Below, piece by piece: positions 1 through 11,700 of a stretch of 64,000 nt of DNA (positions are counted from its first letter, which is position 1; each line of letters begins with the position of its first letter). The notes beneath the pieces are model-generated. The model was not told the DNA's origin. It made no database searches and was given only the letters and a program-made list of their open reading frames with translations. Origin of the DNA: Selaginella moellendorffii (taxonomy: Eukaryota > Streptophyta > Lycopodiopsida > Selaginellales > Selaginellaceae); NCBI RefSeq assembly GCF_000143415.4, contig NW_003314367.1, positions 214,598 to 278,597 of the forward strand, written 5' to 3'. A program made the position numbers and the translations under genes.

Positions 1-733
1 CCAATCCTCAAGCTCCTTCAGTCCTGGCGGAAAAGGTCCCAGCTTTGAAGTACTACTGGACTGCAAGGTTTCCTGAATCTGCATGAATGATTTCTCTGGC
101 ATCAGCATCCTCAACATATCACCTTCGGCGACGGGGCTGAAGAAAAAGCCTGGCCCTTGCTGCCCTTGGTGGCCGATCTTGCTGACTTGATATCCATCTT
201 CACCTGGAGCTTCCTCACAGCACTCTCGTTCTTCCACAATATCTCTCACCGATAATCCTTATCTTGTAGCTGGCCATCTCCCATTCCGGAAAGCCACCGG
301 GAAGGAAATCCAGCCAGAAAGGACAGTACTACACTTCAAAATCGCTAATGTCACACATGAGCCTGCTCCACATGTTGCAACATCCATCTACTCTTCGAAA
401 TTTTCAGGGAGTGCATCATTTTTCCATTTGAAAACCATAAATAGATAAATATAAATAGAGAAACCAATTAAATATTTGCATTCTTTTCGAACTCAAATAA
501 CTGAGAATGTAAAATTGTTGCACTGAACTCCTTGTTCTCACGCATGCTCTGGTACATATCTAGCTCGTGCATCTTCATATACCAGGCCATAAACTCGTCA
601 ACGTAACTGCTTGCCTGTTCGACCTGCAAGTGCCATTCCCATTAGCTTTTTTCACAACTTGCTCAGGAGGTCTAAGACCTCCCAACCAAGAGTTCCTTTG
701 CATTTGGTACTTCTTCACCCACCGAGGTCGCTC
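1..733 (-). pseudogene. Unrecognised multi-exon gene, copy 1 (3' end outside window)
   Basis: Minus-strand exons match the fuller copies at 51,007-52,119 and 11,849-12,889. An exon reading ERPRWVKKYQMQRN starts after an AG at 733. It is followed by an exon with YVDEFMAWYMKMHELDMYQ (about 490-630) and the start of an exon holding QQGPGFFFSP (about 110-190). The C-terminal exon lies beyond base 1. A TAG follows the LAVQ residues, as in the other two copies. I do not recognise the family. The copy lacks bases that the 51-kb copy has around the SRSEEGD segment, so it is probably not functional. Confidence 0.5.
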
Positions 734-879
734 CTATGAAGATAGATAACAATTAAGTAATATATCAACAAAGCAAAAGAGGACTTCATCCACCTCTATG
801 CTAAGTTCCATTACTCTTTCAATGGCAACAAATTTCATTTTGTCAATATTTAAACTCTTATTACACAAGTTCTAATAAA

Positions 880-1670
880 CCAGATACCAGGCACAATAGA
901 CTCAGCTTAATTCGCATTGCAAGGTTTCCTTTGGCACTAAGTGGTTAGTAGCGTCAGCGCTCTCCTCTCTCAATAGGGTACTAAAACAACTGGTACTCCA
1001 CCCACCACGTCCGCCCATTATGTCAACCGACATTGCCAAAAGACATACCATCTTGTTTCTCCAAGTGAAATTACACTCTTTGATGAAAACCACCTAATAG
1101 AGTTTCAGCTGCCTTCAGTGACTTGCATATTCACTAGCGTTCGGTTAGTTATTTCCCCCACAAGCCACTAATCCTAGATAATCAAAAAACTTCGACAACC
1201 AGAAATCCACATCTCTCACAGGGACAAGTTCTATCCAAACATGAGGTGGTTTCACTCCACCAAGCCTTTTGGTTATGCCTGTATTTCAATGCTTCCACAA
1301 TCTAATAACTTCAGTTCCATATCTGAGCATTGTGGAGCTCATACACTAAAGGTTATCTGGTTCACCCAGAGCCTTTACGAGCCTACCAATAACCAAGAAT
1401 TTCCAAAACCACATTACAGGTTTTCAAGCTCTTCAAGCTCTCTCTATTGGTAAACTAGTTCTCCAGAGTTTTCAGTTAGGTTCTCTAGTTAGCCAGGAAG
1501 AAAAACTCTTCCTACAGATTAGCATTCGTTTAGCTTACAACAACTTGTAGCCAGCAAGGAATCTGGATCTTCCAACATGTTTTGAATTGACATCCCATTT
1601 CGCAGTTCATCTGTTTGAAAATAAACTAAAGAAATTTAAAACAGTCAACTAGTCTCTCTGATACCAAATG
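880..1670. repeat. Triplicated non-coding block, copy 1
   Basis: This stretch has no convincing gene. It is repeated in the same orientation at about 52,280-53,040 and inverted at about 10,930-11,700, with only scattered substitutions. It ends beside a tRNA-iMet primer-site-like string (reverse complement TGGTATCAGAGAGA), so it may be the relic of an LTR element. I found no gag or pol motifs in it. Confidence 0.6.
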
Positions 1671-1671
1671 T

Positions 1672-1699
1672 CACGTGGACTCATTTCTGGTACCACGTG
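1672..1699 (+). promoter_or_regulatory. Paired G-boxes upstream of the ATPase
   Basis: Two perfect CACGTG palindromes lie at 1,672-1,677 and 1,694-1,699, with starts 22 bp apart, about 100 bp upstream of the ATPase ATG. The same pair with the same spacing is at 53,057-53,062 and 53,079-53,084 before ATPase copy 3. In plants CACGTG is bound by bZIP and bHLH factors (established). Regulation of this gene by them is inference. Confidence 0.45.
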
Positions 1700-1788
1700 T
1701 TGCGACCCACGTCGGAGCTTCTATTTTACCAACTTTCGAGCTCAGATTATTAGACTTTAGGTTTATCACATTTTAGGGGTTGGCGGCT

Positions 1789-3021
1789 ATGGCGGCTGAA
1801 GCGGTGAGGGAGCTGAAGAAATCGCTCAACGACGACGAGGGTTTCTTTGATAGGCACGAAGAGATGACTGATCTGCTCACACAGATTGAGGGAGGCCTCA
1901 ACCGCATCGCTGTAGTGATAGGCCCCAACGATTCAGGCAAGTCCGCTCTACTCAAGCAGCTCAGGAAGATGTGGGATGCCAGCCCTCTACTGAAAGCCCA
2001 GTTGCCGCTCTTCTACGTCGACATTGCAGACTTCAGTTCCCCGGAGCAGGCTGCTGCAGAGATTGCAAGACAGATGCGAACTTGGGCTTCTTGGCTCAAA
2101 GATGTGACGATCGGAGGTATCAGTGTCGATCTGAAGAAGCTGACATTCAAGGGCGTAAACCATGATGCATCGAGCTTTCTAGAGCTGTTAAAAGCGGAGC
2201 CAGTGACGGACTTGGGCTCTGTCATGAGTTGGTTTATGAGCCTGGCAGCTGAAAACCAGCATAGGAGGCCAATTTTTGTCATCGATGAAGTTGACAGGTT
2301 GAAGCAGTGGTCTGACCAGGATGTAGGCACCCTCCTGGGATGTTTCATAGCCATGACCAAGCAGGACCGGACTGCTATGGTGATTATGTCCACCTCCGAC
2401 GACCTTTTTCGGCAGTGGTTCCAGAGTCATACAAACGTTCAACAGTGGAAGCCAGTTGCTGTGGGGCACTTTGGTGAAAAGAATGCAAAGGCATTCCTGT
2501 CAAGCCTCGTTGCCAAGTATATAGCAGCAGGTGCTACAGCTCCCGACTCGTGGTCGGAGCAGATGGTGTATGAAATCTGTGGCGGCTGTCCTTTAACACT
2601 TGAGAACTGTGTGATCGATGTGTTCGAGGAGGGAAGCAGCATGGAGGTGGTTCTCAAAGACATGGTGGTGGCAGAGCTGCCCAAGATTCTCCTGGGACTG
2701 GAGCATGGTCATGGCTGGGAAGAGGCTAACTTCAGGGAGGTGATGAAGCTCATTGTGGCGCATGGTGTAGTTGGGCTGTCAAAGATTTGCCGTTGTATCT
2801 TCAAGTCGGACATCTCGGAGTGCCAGCGGCAGATCAAAGCGATGCTCTCCTTCAATGTGATACATGTTCGTTACATGCCGAGGGGACTGGTTTATGATGA
2901 TCTTCGAGACTTTGACAGGGGGCCTGCCATGAACTGTGATTTCGTCATGGCAAGGTCGCCTACCCACCATGTGGCTATGAAAATGTTTTGTGATGGTGTG
3001 TTTGACAAACCAGACGAATAG
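1789..3021 (+). CDS. STAND/ATPase_2-like P-loop NTPase, intact copy 1
   Basis: Single-exon gene of 410 codons from the ATG at 1,789; this ATG is the first in frame and is conserved in all three copies. Residues 45-52 form a Walker A loop (GPNDSGKS). Residues 162-167 (IFVIDE) form Walker B. A polar sensor-1-like strand (VIMSTSDD) follows near 198, and a GGCPLTLE segment near 265 resembles the GG-P-L turn of the archaeal-type ATPase_2/STAND families. The C-terminal third looks like a helical winged-helix region. No signal peptide or membrane segment is seen. It faces the F-box gene tail to tail, with 26 bp between the stop codons. It is the only copy of three without an internal stop. ATP binding is well supported; the cellular role is unknown. 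Confidence 0.85.
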   Translation: MAAEAVRELKKSLNDDEGFFDRHEEMTDLLTQIEGGLNRIAVVIGPNDSGKSALLKQLRKMWDASPLLKAQLPLFYVDIADFSSPEQAAAEIARQMRTWASWLKDVTIGGISVDLKKLTFKGVNHDASSFLELLKAEPVTDLGSVMSWFMSLAAENQHRRPIFVIDEVDRLKQWSDQDVGTLLGCFIAMTKQDRTAMVIMSTSDDLFRQWFQSHTNVQQWKPVAVGHFGEKNAKAFLSSLVAKYIAAGATAPDSWSEQMVYEICGGCPLTLENCVIDVFEEGSSMEVVLKDMVVAELPKILLGLEHGHGWEEANFREVMKLIVAHGVVGLSKICRCIFKSDISECQRQIKAMLSFNVIHVRYMPRGLVYDDLRDFDRGPAMNCDFVMARSPTHHVAMKMFCDGVFDKPDE

Positions 3022-3047
3022 AAACTGACCATTATCCTTAATATTAA

Positions 3048-3884
3048 TTAATATAGAAATGTTTTGCAACCTGTGATAAGCTTCGTTTCCATCCTGCAAG
3101 GATCCCCGTGAATGTACATCCACAGCAGCAGCGCATGCCTTTCCGTCACAGCCTTGAGTTCCTTCTTAAAAGAATGCTTCGACTTGAAGAAGACGGGGCC
3201 CTGTGCTAAGGGGGGCATTTTGATCCGGACTTGCGTGACCAGCGCTTCCAGCAGTGATCTTCTGTCACCAAAGCTGAGCCTACCGAAACAAGCACCAGAC
3301 CTGCTTTCTGATCTTCTCGAGCTGCACTCGTCGCCATCGCTGTTCTCCGCCATCAAACCCACGAGTGTGCTGTCTGGACTGATTGGCAAACGCTGCTTCT
3401 GCTCGGTGAGGTCCAGTAAGAGAACGTTGCAGTTGTTGCTCCTGGCGGCTTCAAATCTCCCGAGATAGCAGTAGTCGTCCCTGTCCCTTCCGTGGAGGAA
3501 AAACGCTAGAGATCCGTCAGGAAGGCCGAAGATCTCAAACACCGGAGCCAGAGCAACCCGCAATCCATTCCTCGAGCCCCCACCGAAAGAAATCCCCAAG
3601 TGACATAGAATAAGTTCCCCAGCTCCGGATTCTGATGCACCCAAATACCCACCAGATTCCTGACCCCGTTGATGAATCTGAACAGCGCCTTCTGCGACTG
3701 CAGCCCATTCCTCCAAGTACCAGCCTTGGCACTGCGGGAACCAGAGCTTATCAGAGCTGCAGACGTCTCGAAGCTTGCAAGAAGTGGCGCTGAGGTTGCA
3801 GAGATCTCTGTGACAGACGCGGCTGGATATCAACCCGAACACATCGTCCGGAAGATCAGTCAACAAGCCGTCGTGATCTTCCAT
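3048..3884 (-). pseudogene. F-box protein gene, copy 1 (frameshifted)
   Basis: The ATG at 3,884 starts MEDHDGLLTDLPDDVFGLI, and residues 7-45 form a recognisable F-box (LPDDVFGLISSRV, then CKLRDVCSSDKLW). F-box proteins bind SKP1 and present substrates to SCF ubiquitin ligases. Relative to copies 2 and 3, a deletion after FPQCQ removes the REEEAEEYIDLS region and changes the frame, so the conserved block containing PELGNLVYVTWG is read out of frame. A later frame change restores the GLPDGSLAFFLHGRDRDDYCY segment. The open frame is therefore a mosaic, and this is probably a pseudogene. Its neighbours are the ATPase, convergent, and the small membrane-protein gene upstream. Confidence 0.7.
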
Positions 3885-4382
3885 CAAGGAAAAAAACAAG
3901 CTCCTCGATCACGCATCAGAGGTAACATTATCAGAGGTAACAGCAGCGACAGGAACAGCCAGCCACCAAGCCAACTCCATTCGGAAATAAACTGTTACAG
4001 AGAATCCTCGAAAAGCGCACAAATATCACATGTTCCTCTACCATACAAAGCAATTGAACCCAGTGACTATCGGCAGCTCCAAAGGGTCTCATCCACCTAC
4101 AAGAAAGTACCAATTAGACACTGCCAGGCCACGCTCATGTCTATGTTCTTGCCCGGAAAAAGACTTACTATCAGAAGCTCACGACATATAAGCCTTTTTA
4201 TTTCCGAAGATCCGAATCAGAAAAAAAATTCCTGAGAAAAAAGAGAACAGTTCGTCGTTTCTATGAATCACTGAACCAGCAGCAGCGCCACTTTGCGTTT
4301 TGGACACGACCTGATCAAGCCATCGAAACCCTGATCCAGTATTTTAAAAGCCGCACAAAATCTAGATCTGACAAATGCTTAC

Positions 4383-4704
4383 CTGATAGAGGGATGTGGA
4401 ACAGTCGACCATGACTTGGTTGTGGGCTGCTATAACATCCTCCTTCACTGTGTCGTGAAGTGCCTGGAGGTCCTCCTTGATTGCAGCACGGATAGCCGCA
4501 ACATTCACTGCTCTAGCCATGCTCAGTCCTCTCCTCCTTCAATGCACCATGTAACACTTGCAAATCCTCCCTCACTACCACACGAATGGATCCCATTCCT
4601 GCACGCATGGCAGATGCTAACACCAGCACACAAGCTATGGTCACAATGCACAGCACATTGATCGCAATGGTGCTAACAAACACCATGGCAATCAAAAATT
4701 CCAT
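4383..4704 (-). pseudogene. Membrane-anchored 11-residue-repeat protein, copy 1 (first exon, frameshifted)
   Basis: The ATG at 4,704 starts MEFLIAMVFVST and one hydrophobic helix of about 25 residues. A repeat region follows, with units like VVREDLQVLHGA and AIKEDLQALHDT. A frameshift near 4,530 (reading ALKEERTEHG then stop) separates the two halves. The exon ends at a GT donor (gtaagcattt) at 4,381-4,382, which is shared by all copies. The downstream exon (about 4,100-4,340) is not clear. The family is lineage-specific as far as I can tell. Intact relatives are at 10,429-10,743 and 44,739-45,053. Confidence 0.55.
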
Positions 4705-5143
4705 CGTTAGTGTCCGTAACAACAAAATCAAGCTTTGCAGTAGTGAGATCGAAATCAAAGTTTGCAACAGCTATGCAAGACGCAAATGATGCTTACCAGA
4801 ATTTCGAGCCACCCAAGCGGCCCTTTTGAAATAAAGGCGATGTTACGTACAATGGGCCATAGCCACTTTCTTAGTGGGCCGCCGTTCGTACAGTGGTCTG
4901 GCGGGAATTCGAGTTCCTTGTGCCACGATCAGTGGATTCTCGCGATTTCTATCAGTACGCGGGCTCGATGACAAGAGGAGGAAGAGAAGGATGGCGCTCC
5001 ATCTCCCCGACTTCTTTCGTCCTCATGGTTTTCCAGGTATAAAAAGATTGAGAGTGATCCTCGGACTGATAATGTAGATGGATGTGTAAGGAATATGTTT
5101 CTTTTCTTCGTTAACTAAGACCTCGAGAAAATTTTTACAAAGC

Positions 5144-8100
5144 TCACATTTGCAGTGCCTCAGAGAAGCGTTCTCTCAGCCGCTCCACCTTGAGCACCGA
5201 CGAATGCTGTTTCCCAAAATATGTCCGGAAGTTGTCGATCAGTATCCTAAGATCGTGTGACACTGCCATCACGCTACGATAATAGTTGTTCTCCAGCCGC
5301 TCGCGAATCACGTCCATGGAGATTGGCAGCGCAATCCTGCATTGTTTGAAAACCTTTAGCTTCTTTCTCAATCGCAAGAGATTTTTCCAACTTGCCTGTC
5401 AAGAAAATCCGGCTTGCTCACGGCCTGCTGCAACCTCCACAAGCCATACTCGTCCTGTGAAAAGCAAAAGCTCGTCAACCCAAGACCAAAACCGAAACAT
5501 TCCTCGAGTCTATGATCGATCGCACAAAAACAAACCTTGGATTGGTTCGAGTGGAGCACCTCGTCCACAATGTCGAGCAGCTCACGCACCTTGTCCTGCT
5601 CGATCTGTGGCGACTCCCAAGTTAAAGGATTCTCAACGTCGTGAAGCTCCCAGGGGCAGTGGTTCGTCGTCGATGGCTCGTCCTTGTACAGCACACTGAT
5701 GCTGTCCCAGGGGCTGTTTGGAAACTCGGGCGACTTTCCCTTCACCTGAGTTATCGTCCCTTCCCACCAGCGACCACCTTCTTCCTCGTCCGACCTCCAC
5801 CACACTTGGCACTTGTCCCGACTGGATCACTTCCTGGCCATGGAGGCCTCGTAGCGGCTTCTCTCCACTATAAAGTCGGCGAAGTCTGTCAACTCCGGCA
5901 AGTCGACACTGAAGCTGCTGCCGCGAATCCTGTACCCGTCCATGAACTTGAGAGTCAGCCGGCAACAAGTGTTCCCCGACACTTCGAGAATGATGTACTC
6001 CAGTCCGGTGATCTCGCAGAACTCGACCGCTTGCAGTTCCCTTTTCACGCTTCTCCAGGGACCATCGTCGTCGAGCCGCTTGTTGTCTAAGTAGTCTTGA
6101 TGTCCCTGCGATCGACAGTTTCAATTCAAACATAATTCAAGACAAGCTCGTTGGATCTCTTACCTGTCGGAAGTACACCACCTCATCATCATACTGTGGG
6201 ATGTAGCGCGTCCGCTCCACCTCTGTCAAGAGTAACCAGGACACGTTGCTCGGACTCCGATGCACCGTGCTGAGGTTTCTCCTCGCGTGGAAATCCTTGT
6301 ACCTCGACCCAACGTTCTTCTGCAGCTTCACTTTCAGTCTGCTCGAAGTTCTTCTTTCGGGCTTTCGGCGTCCATCGTCGTCGCTGCTTCTATCCCAGTC
6401 CGAGTCGTCGTAAGACGAGCTAGCTTCCCAGTGTGAAGGACGGCGACGTTTCTCCTGCTTCTTGTGGACCTGCTGTTGGAGAGACTAACCACGCGACCCT
6501 GCGCCAGCCGTGTACTTCTCCTGCGGCCACCTGAAGCGTGCTCGTCGGCCTCATAACACTCGGTCTTAGTCGCAACTTTGCGAGGCCTTCTCCTTGAGTA
6601 GACGGCCTTGTTCATATTGCGCTTCATTTGTATATCGTCCACGTCCAGGTCCTCACTTGCCTGCTCTTCCTCGGGCTTGTAAGCATCCTCCAGCGACTCA
6701 CTGTTACTGCCTGGTGAAACCTCTTCGTGGTAATCAGGGTCATTGTCAGCATCTGGAGCTTCTCCATTCTGTAAGGACTCGTTGCTCATAAGAGTGTGAT
6801 TCTGCTCTCGTCTCTGCTGTTCGTCAAGGTAGTCAGCTGAAAGAGACTTCTCCGACTCGGACTCGCTAATGATCGCCCTTGCCACCACCTTTGTGTCTCC
6901 ATTTTCTACACGAGTCGCTTCAAGGCCTTTCTTGGTATCACAAGGAACGTCTACCAGTTTATCCTCTTCGGAGCTGCTGCTGCTGTGATAAGGCATGCCA
7001 GCACGCTTGGCTGCTTTCCCCTTCTTCCATATGTATCCCTGTTTGTCGTCAGACGAAACAGCTTCAGTGGGATTCTCGTCCGCGATAAAACCATCTGTTT
7101 CTGGATGACTGTCATTAGCCTCGGCCACGGGGACCTTAGAAGTGCCTTGTTCTGGTATTTCGAGGCTCCGAAAAGTATCCTCGTTGTTGGACGTTTGTGC
7201 ACAGTTTCTCAACTTGAGTACTAACTTTCGCTGAGACCTTGGCCGCCTGCATTCACCCACGTCCGAAGTCTCTGCGGGACTCTTCTTCGGAGGTTCATCG
7301 TCTTCACGTTCCTGAGTTTTTGTAAGAACTTTCCCGTTGCGTAGAAGCCTCTGGTTCTCGTTCTCTCCAGATGTACCAGGTCTTTTGGCATCCTCAGCGG
7401 CCAGGTGGCGTGCTCCGTCGTCTTCGTACTCATGTAAGCTCGAAAACATGGTCAAGGCATTCCGAGCTGCCATCCTCATAGGCCTCAATGCATGGTCCGT
7501 GTTTGACTTTCTTATCAGACCTCAATATAGACTTTAGTTTCCTCATCGGCATCAAAAGTGCATTGTATGACTCCTCCAAGCGCCAGCGCTTTTGCTTCCT
7601 GACCAAGGTCGCAAGTATCTGTAATGGATTATCAGAAACACAAAAACTTCACGTACATACCTTTCTCCTTCTTCGGGTACGAACCACTTCAGAATCTAAT
7701 TCGTCATTTTCTTTGTCGGTTGTTTCCGATTCACAGATCGTACCACTTTCTTCATTTCCATCCTCGTCACTCAAGAAACTGGGATAAAGAAGTCACCGGC
7801 TTGAGTGACGAGTCTGGTTCTGACTACTGCGCGAGCGAAGAAAGCTCTCCGCCGGTTGTTCTACCCATCTGTTGCCTTGCTCGTTTGTTTGCTCAATCGC
7901 TTGCAGAGAAGAAACTGAGGCTTATCCTGAGGAATGAAAGCTGGATCATCAAACGTTCCCACTGCGAGCTGAACTGATGGTGGTTGCCAGTAGCAACCTA
8001 GGAGTCCCAGACGACGTTGCTGGTACGAGCTTTGATAAGGTTCTGGATAGGGAATCAAGCCTGAAAATGAAACAGAAAAATAAGTTGGCCGAGGTAAGAA

Positions 8101-10068
8101 GTCACCAGCTTACTTGCATCGCACAAGAGATCTTGAAGATTCCTTTGATGAGGAGGCAACCGAGTTTCCTGTTAAAGAAAGACATTCAGTTCGCACAAGA
8201 ATAATACCGGACAGGAACAACACTCAGGACTAAAACTAAATAAAAGCACTTACATCATTTTATTTACCTGATCGAGAACGTTTCCAGAAAAAACAAAAAT
8301 AATAAATAATAAATGCAAAAACAAGAAGCTATTGGATGAAAGATAAAAAGCAAAATCTTCCTGATACCTGATCGTATTACGCACCTTCGTCGTCTTGACT
8401 ACCAACGAGGTTCCATCCCTGAAAATTAGCAAACGTGAAATCCAGGATAAATGGATATGAGAGCAAGCATACGGTGAAAATTGTCATCGACAAGATTATA
8501 ATCTCCAGTCTCATATGTTCTTACTGGATGGCCCTGCCAGATCTAAAACAATCAAGTGAAATTCGTCATCATTCTTTTGAGCGAACACACTTACATCCCA
8601 GACAGTATCTCTGCCATCGTAGCCCGGACTCATTGCAATATGAGGATTGCATGGATGTACATCTGGCACGTAAGTCTCGGCAATCTGCACATCCATGTTA
8701 TTCCATGAGAGCCCCATAAGATGTCTTTACCTTGTCATCCTTGAAAAAGTCGACGGAAGAAACTTTGATTGGCTCTGCACAACCACTGGAACAAAGGACG
8801 ATTGATGTCAACAAAGACGCGAACCTGAACTGCACGTAGTTAACTTCTTGCGCCCCAAACCTGTTCAAACAATTGCTAGAAATATAAACAGTCCACTTTT
8901 AATGCTTACCCTGGCAAGCTTGTCCGAATTCCCAGTGACGAAATATGATCCATCTGCATTAAACACACAGAACTGAATCTGATTCGTATCCTGTGCTCCA
9001 TTCTCAGCTCCTGCAGCTGGAAACAAGCTTTTAGAAGACCAAAAAAACATCGGCAGACTCTTTACATTCGGGCTCGACATCCGGCTTCGGCATGTAGACA
9101 CGTGAATTGACAGAGGTTCCGTCTTAAACTTGATGGCCGTTACGTGGTCACGAAGTGTTGCAACCGGAACACCATCTGGTAATCCCCACTAAAGGCAGAA
9201 GCAAAACGAATCAAAACAAAAAAACAGGAGGAATCGTTAGAAGCTGATGCAACTAAAGTGTTCGAACTACTTACAGACAAATCGGCTATCTCCCACAAAA
9301 AAGCCAGGTTTTTAAGCACAGTAATCGAAACCAGCCAGCCAGCCAGGTTCTTGCATAGTCCAAACCTCCGCAGCTACGAAGGCGAAGCCTATTTTCTACT
9401 GCGATGCATTGCAAATCCACCACCAAGTTCGAGAGCATGAACTTGGTCAGCTTGCCAATGCATTGGTCTATTCGCTTCGTAGAGATACTTGTAGCATTTC
9501 TTTGCTCCGCTGCCAGTGGTTTGCTCGGATCAGCAACGGCAAGATTCGAAAAGATTCGAAAAGACAAGGCTTACATTCCAAAAGCGAGAATGCTCCTGAT
9601 CCCGAAAGGGGAGGAACGTCTGCTTGGGAACTTTCGCATCACGCGAACAAGCAGTTGCTGCAAGAGCTTGTTGTCAACGTTCTTACACCTGCAAATCATC
9701 TCCTTGTCAACATGGAAAACCAATAAATGATTTCGCGACACACAGTACCTCGGCAACTTGCGCGTCGCGGAGTGGGAACGACAAACATCGTCATTTTCAT
9801 CAGCGGTGGGCGTCCCATTCCTGGAGAAAAATTCATGGTACCTCCGGGGCAAGAACTTGTGCTGTAGGAACTCGTTCCAGAGCTGGCCAGTGGCTCTCTC
9901 GCAAGGGCCGCGACTCAGGAAATGCATGATAAGGAAATGGAGATCACCTCGATCTCCTCGTTCAGCTCTCCATGTTTCAGGTCCGGTGAGTCTGCACGAG
10001 CCGTCAGCTAAGCTGCATGAACCCGTTGAAGACAGAAGCTTGAAAGCTTTGATTGAATCGTGTTCCAT
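5144..10068 (-). pseudogene. Bromodomain/WD-repeat (BRWD/PHIP-like) gene, copy 1
   Basis: Minus-strand multi-exon gene homologous to the plant WD40/bromodomain proteins of the BRWD/PHIP type, which are chromatin-associated. The N-terminal exon reads DLHFLIMHFLSRGPCERATG (start probably MEHDSIKAF at 10,068). Degraded WD exons lie at about 9,600-8,250. The IPYPEPYQSSYQQRRLG exon is near 8,050, followed by a long acidic/basic disordered region (7,490-6,330), the SWLLLTEVERTRYIPQ and GLEYIILEVSG segments (6,270-5,830) and a split bromodomain ending at 5,144. Lesions include a 1-bp deletion in the DENDDG motif near 9,796, fusion of GGGFA directly to ENRLRLRSC (about 9,400) with loss of a WD exon, frameshifts near 7,800, and missing WD exons compared with 56,541-62,463. 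Confidence 0.8.
5337..5395 (-). other. GC-AG intron inside the bromodomain
   Basis: A 59-nt intron whose donor reads AG|GCAAGT and whose acceptor is GCAG|GATTGC. Splicing joins FLDR to IALPISMDVI, giving the continuous bromodomain. The same donor is present in the other copies, for example at 56,734-56,792. Confidence 0.65.
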
Positions 10069-10428
10069 TATCACACAAAGCAATTGAAGTGTACCCAGTG
10101 AAATCCGGGTCTGCTGAATGAATAGTTCACCTACAAGAAAGTACTATTAGACACTGCCAAGCCACGTCCATGTCTATGTTCTTGCCCGGAAATGACTTAC
10201 TATCAGAAGCTCAAGACATGAGTCATTTTATTTCGAGAAAACGAAGATCCGAATCAGAAGCTTTTTCCCTGTCGAAAAACAAAATAGTTTTGTCGAGCTT
10301 TCTATGAATCAACTACCGATCACTGAACATGGTCAGCAGCAGCAGCGCCACTTCTGTGCGGTTTGCACACCACTGGATGATGAAATAATTTCAAGATTCG
10401 CACAAGTCAGAACTTCACAAATGCTTAC

Positions 10429-10743
10429 CGGATTAGCTTGGCCCTGGGCTGCCTCAGCTCGCAGAGCATCTCGCAGCATCCTCAGTTCCTCCCTCAAGGC
10501 ACCAAAATCCTGTATCACCTGCCTGAGGCTGGGAAGGTCCGCCTTGAGAACTCCACGGAGAGCCTGCAGATCCTCCTTGAGAGCTCCACGGAGAGCCTGT
10601 AGATCCTCCTTCGCTGCTCCCCTGGTTGAAGAAGCCATGGTGATGACGCTCTTGGTGAGGAGGTTGATGATGAGCATGGTTGCAATGCAAGTTGCCGCAA
10701 TGACAACACAAGCACCCGCGACCGCCACAATCACAACATCCAT
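10429..10743 (-). CDS. Membrane-anchored 11-residue-repeat protein, first exon (copy 2)
   Basis: The ATG at 10,743 opens MDVVIVAVAGACVVIAATC, part of a hydrophobic helix of about 28 residues. It is followed by five consecutive 11-residue units from residue ~46: ALKEDLQALRG twice, VLKADLPSLRQ, then VIQDFGALREE and LRMLRDALRAE. The 33-nt periodicity is visible in the DNA. An 11-residue period is typical of hendecad coiled coils or amphipathic lipid-facing helices. The exon ends at GQANP before a GT donor at 10,427-10,428. Later exons are unclear. It lies upstream of BRWD copy 1 on the same strand, and the inverted-repeat arm begins 74 bp to the right. Function unknown. Confidence 0.6.
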
Positions 10744-10929
10744 GGAAGCTGCGGAGACGACGAACCCTAGATTTTACATGGAGGGTTGCTCACACTAACC
10801 CTGGCTATGGCCTTCCGCGCGATTAATAATCTGAGCTCGAGAGTTGGTAAAATAGAAGTTCCGAGTCGGAACGTAGGTCGAGGCTTCTTGAGAGGGCAGC
10901 CGGTACCAGAAATGGGTCTTGGTATCAAA

Positions 10930-11700
10930 GAGACTAATTGACTGTTTTAATTTTCTTTAGTTTATTTTCAAACAGATGAACTGCGAAATGGGACGTCAAT
11001 TCAAAACATGTTGGAAGATCCAGATTCCTTGCTGGCTACAAGTTGTTGTAAGCTAAACGAATGCTAATCTGTAGGAAGAGTTTTTCTTCCTGGCTAACTA
11101 GAGAACCTAACTGAAACTCTGGAGAACTAGTTTACCAATAGAGAGAGTTTGAAGAGCTTGAAAACCTGTAATGTGGTTTTGGAAATTCTTGGTTATTGGT
11201 AGGCTCGTAAAGGCCCTGGGTGAACCAGATAACCTTTAGTGTATGAGCTCCACAATGCTCAGATATGGAACTGAAGGTATTAGATTGTGGAAGCGTTGAA
11301 ATGCAGGCATAACCGAAAGGCTTGGTGGAGTGAAACCACCTCATGTTTGGATAGAACTTGTCCCTGTGAGAGATGTGGATTTCTGGTTGTCCGAGTTTTT
11401 TTATTATCTAGGATTAGTGGCTTGTGGGGGAAATAACTAACCGAATGCTAGTGAATATGCAAGTCACTGAAGGCAGCTGAAACTCTATTAGGTGGTTTTC
11501 ATCAAAGAGTGTAATTTCACTTGGAGAAACAAGATGGTATGTCTTTTGGCAATTAATGGGCGAACGTGGTGGGTGGAGTACCAGTTGTTTTAGTACCCTA
11601 TTGAGAGTGGAGAGCACTGACGCTACTAACCACTTAGTGCCAAAGGAACAAAGGAAACCTTGCAATGCGAATTAAGCTGAGTCTATTGTGCCTGGTATCT
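10930..11700. repeat. Triplicated non-coding block, copy 2 (inverted)
   Basis: Reverse complement of the block at 880-1,670. The G-boxes of the other copies are degraded here: the corresponding bases read accagaaatgggtcttgg. No gene is seen. Confidence 0.6.

Noticed and set aside
880-1670. LTR retrotransposon relic suggested by a TGGTATCAGAG-like string
   Set aside because: No paired LTR, polypurine tract or pol motif was found; kept only as a repeat block.
5641-6090. A 149-codon plus-strand open frame, repeated at 39,892 and 57,038
   Set aside because: It lies antisense to the BRWD post-WD exon, whose protein is recognisable; its conservation only reflects the duplicated exon.
10304-10798. 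Plus-strand open frame of 164 codons
   Set aside because: It is the complement of the 11-residue-repeat gene, which has a start, a membrane helix and a splice donor on the other strand.
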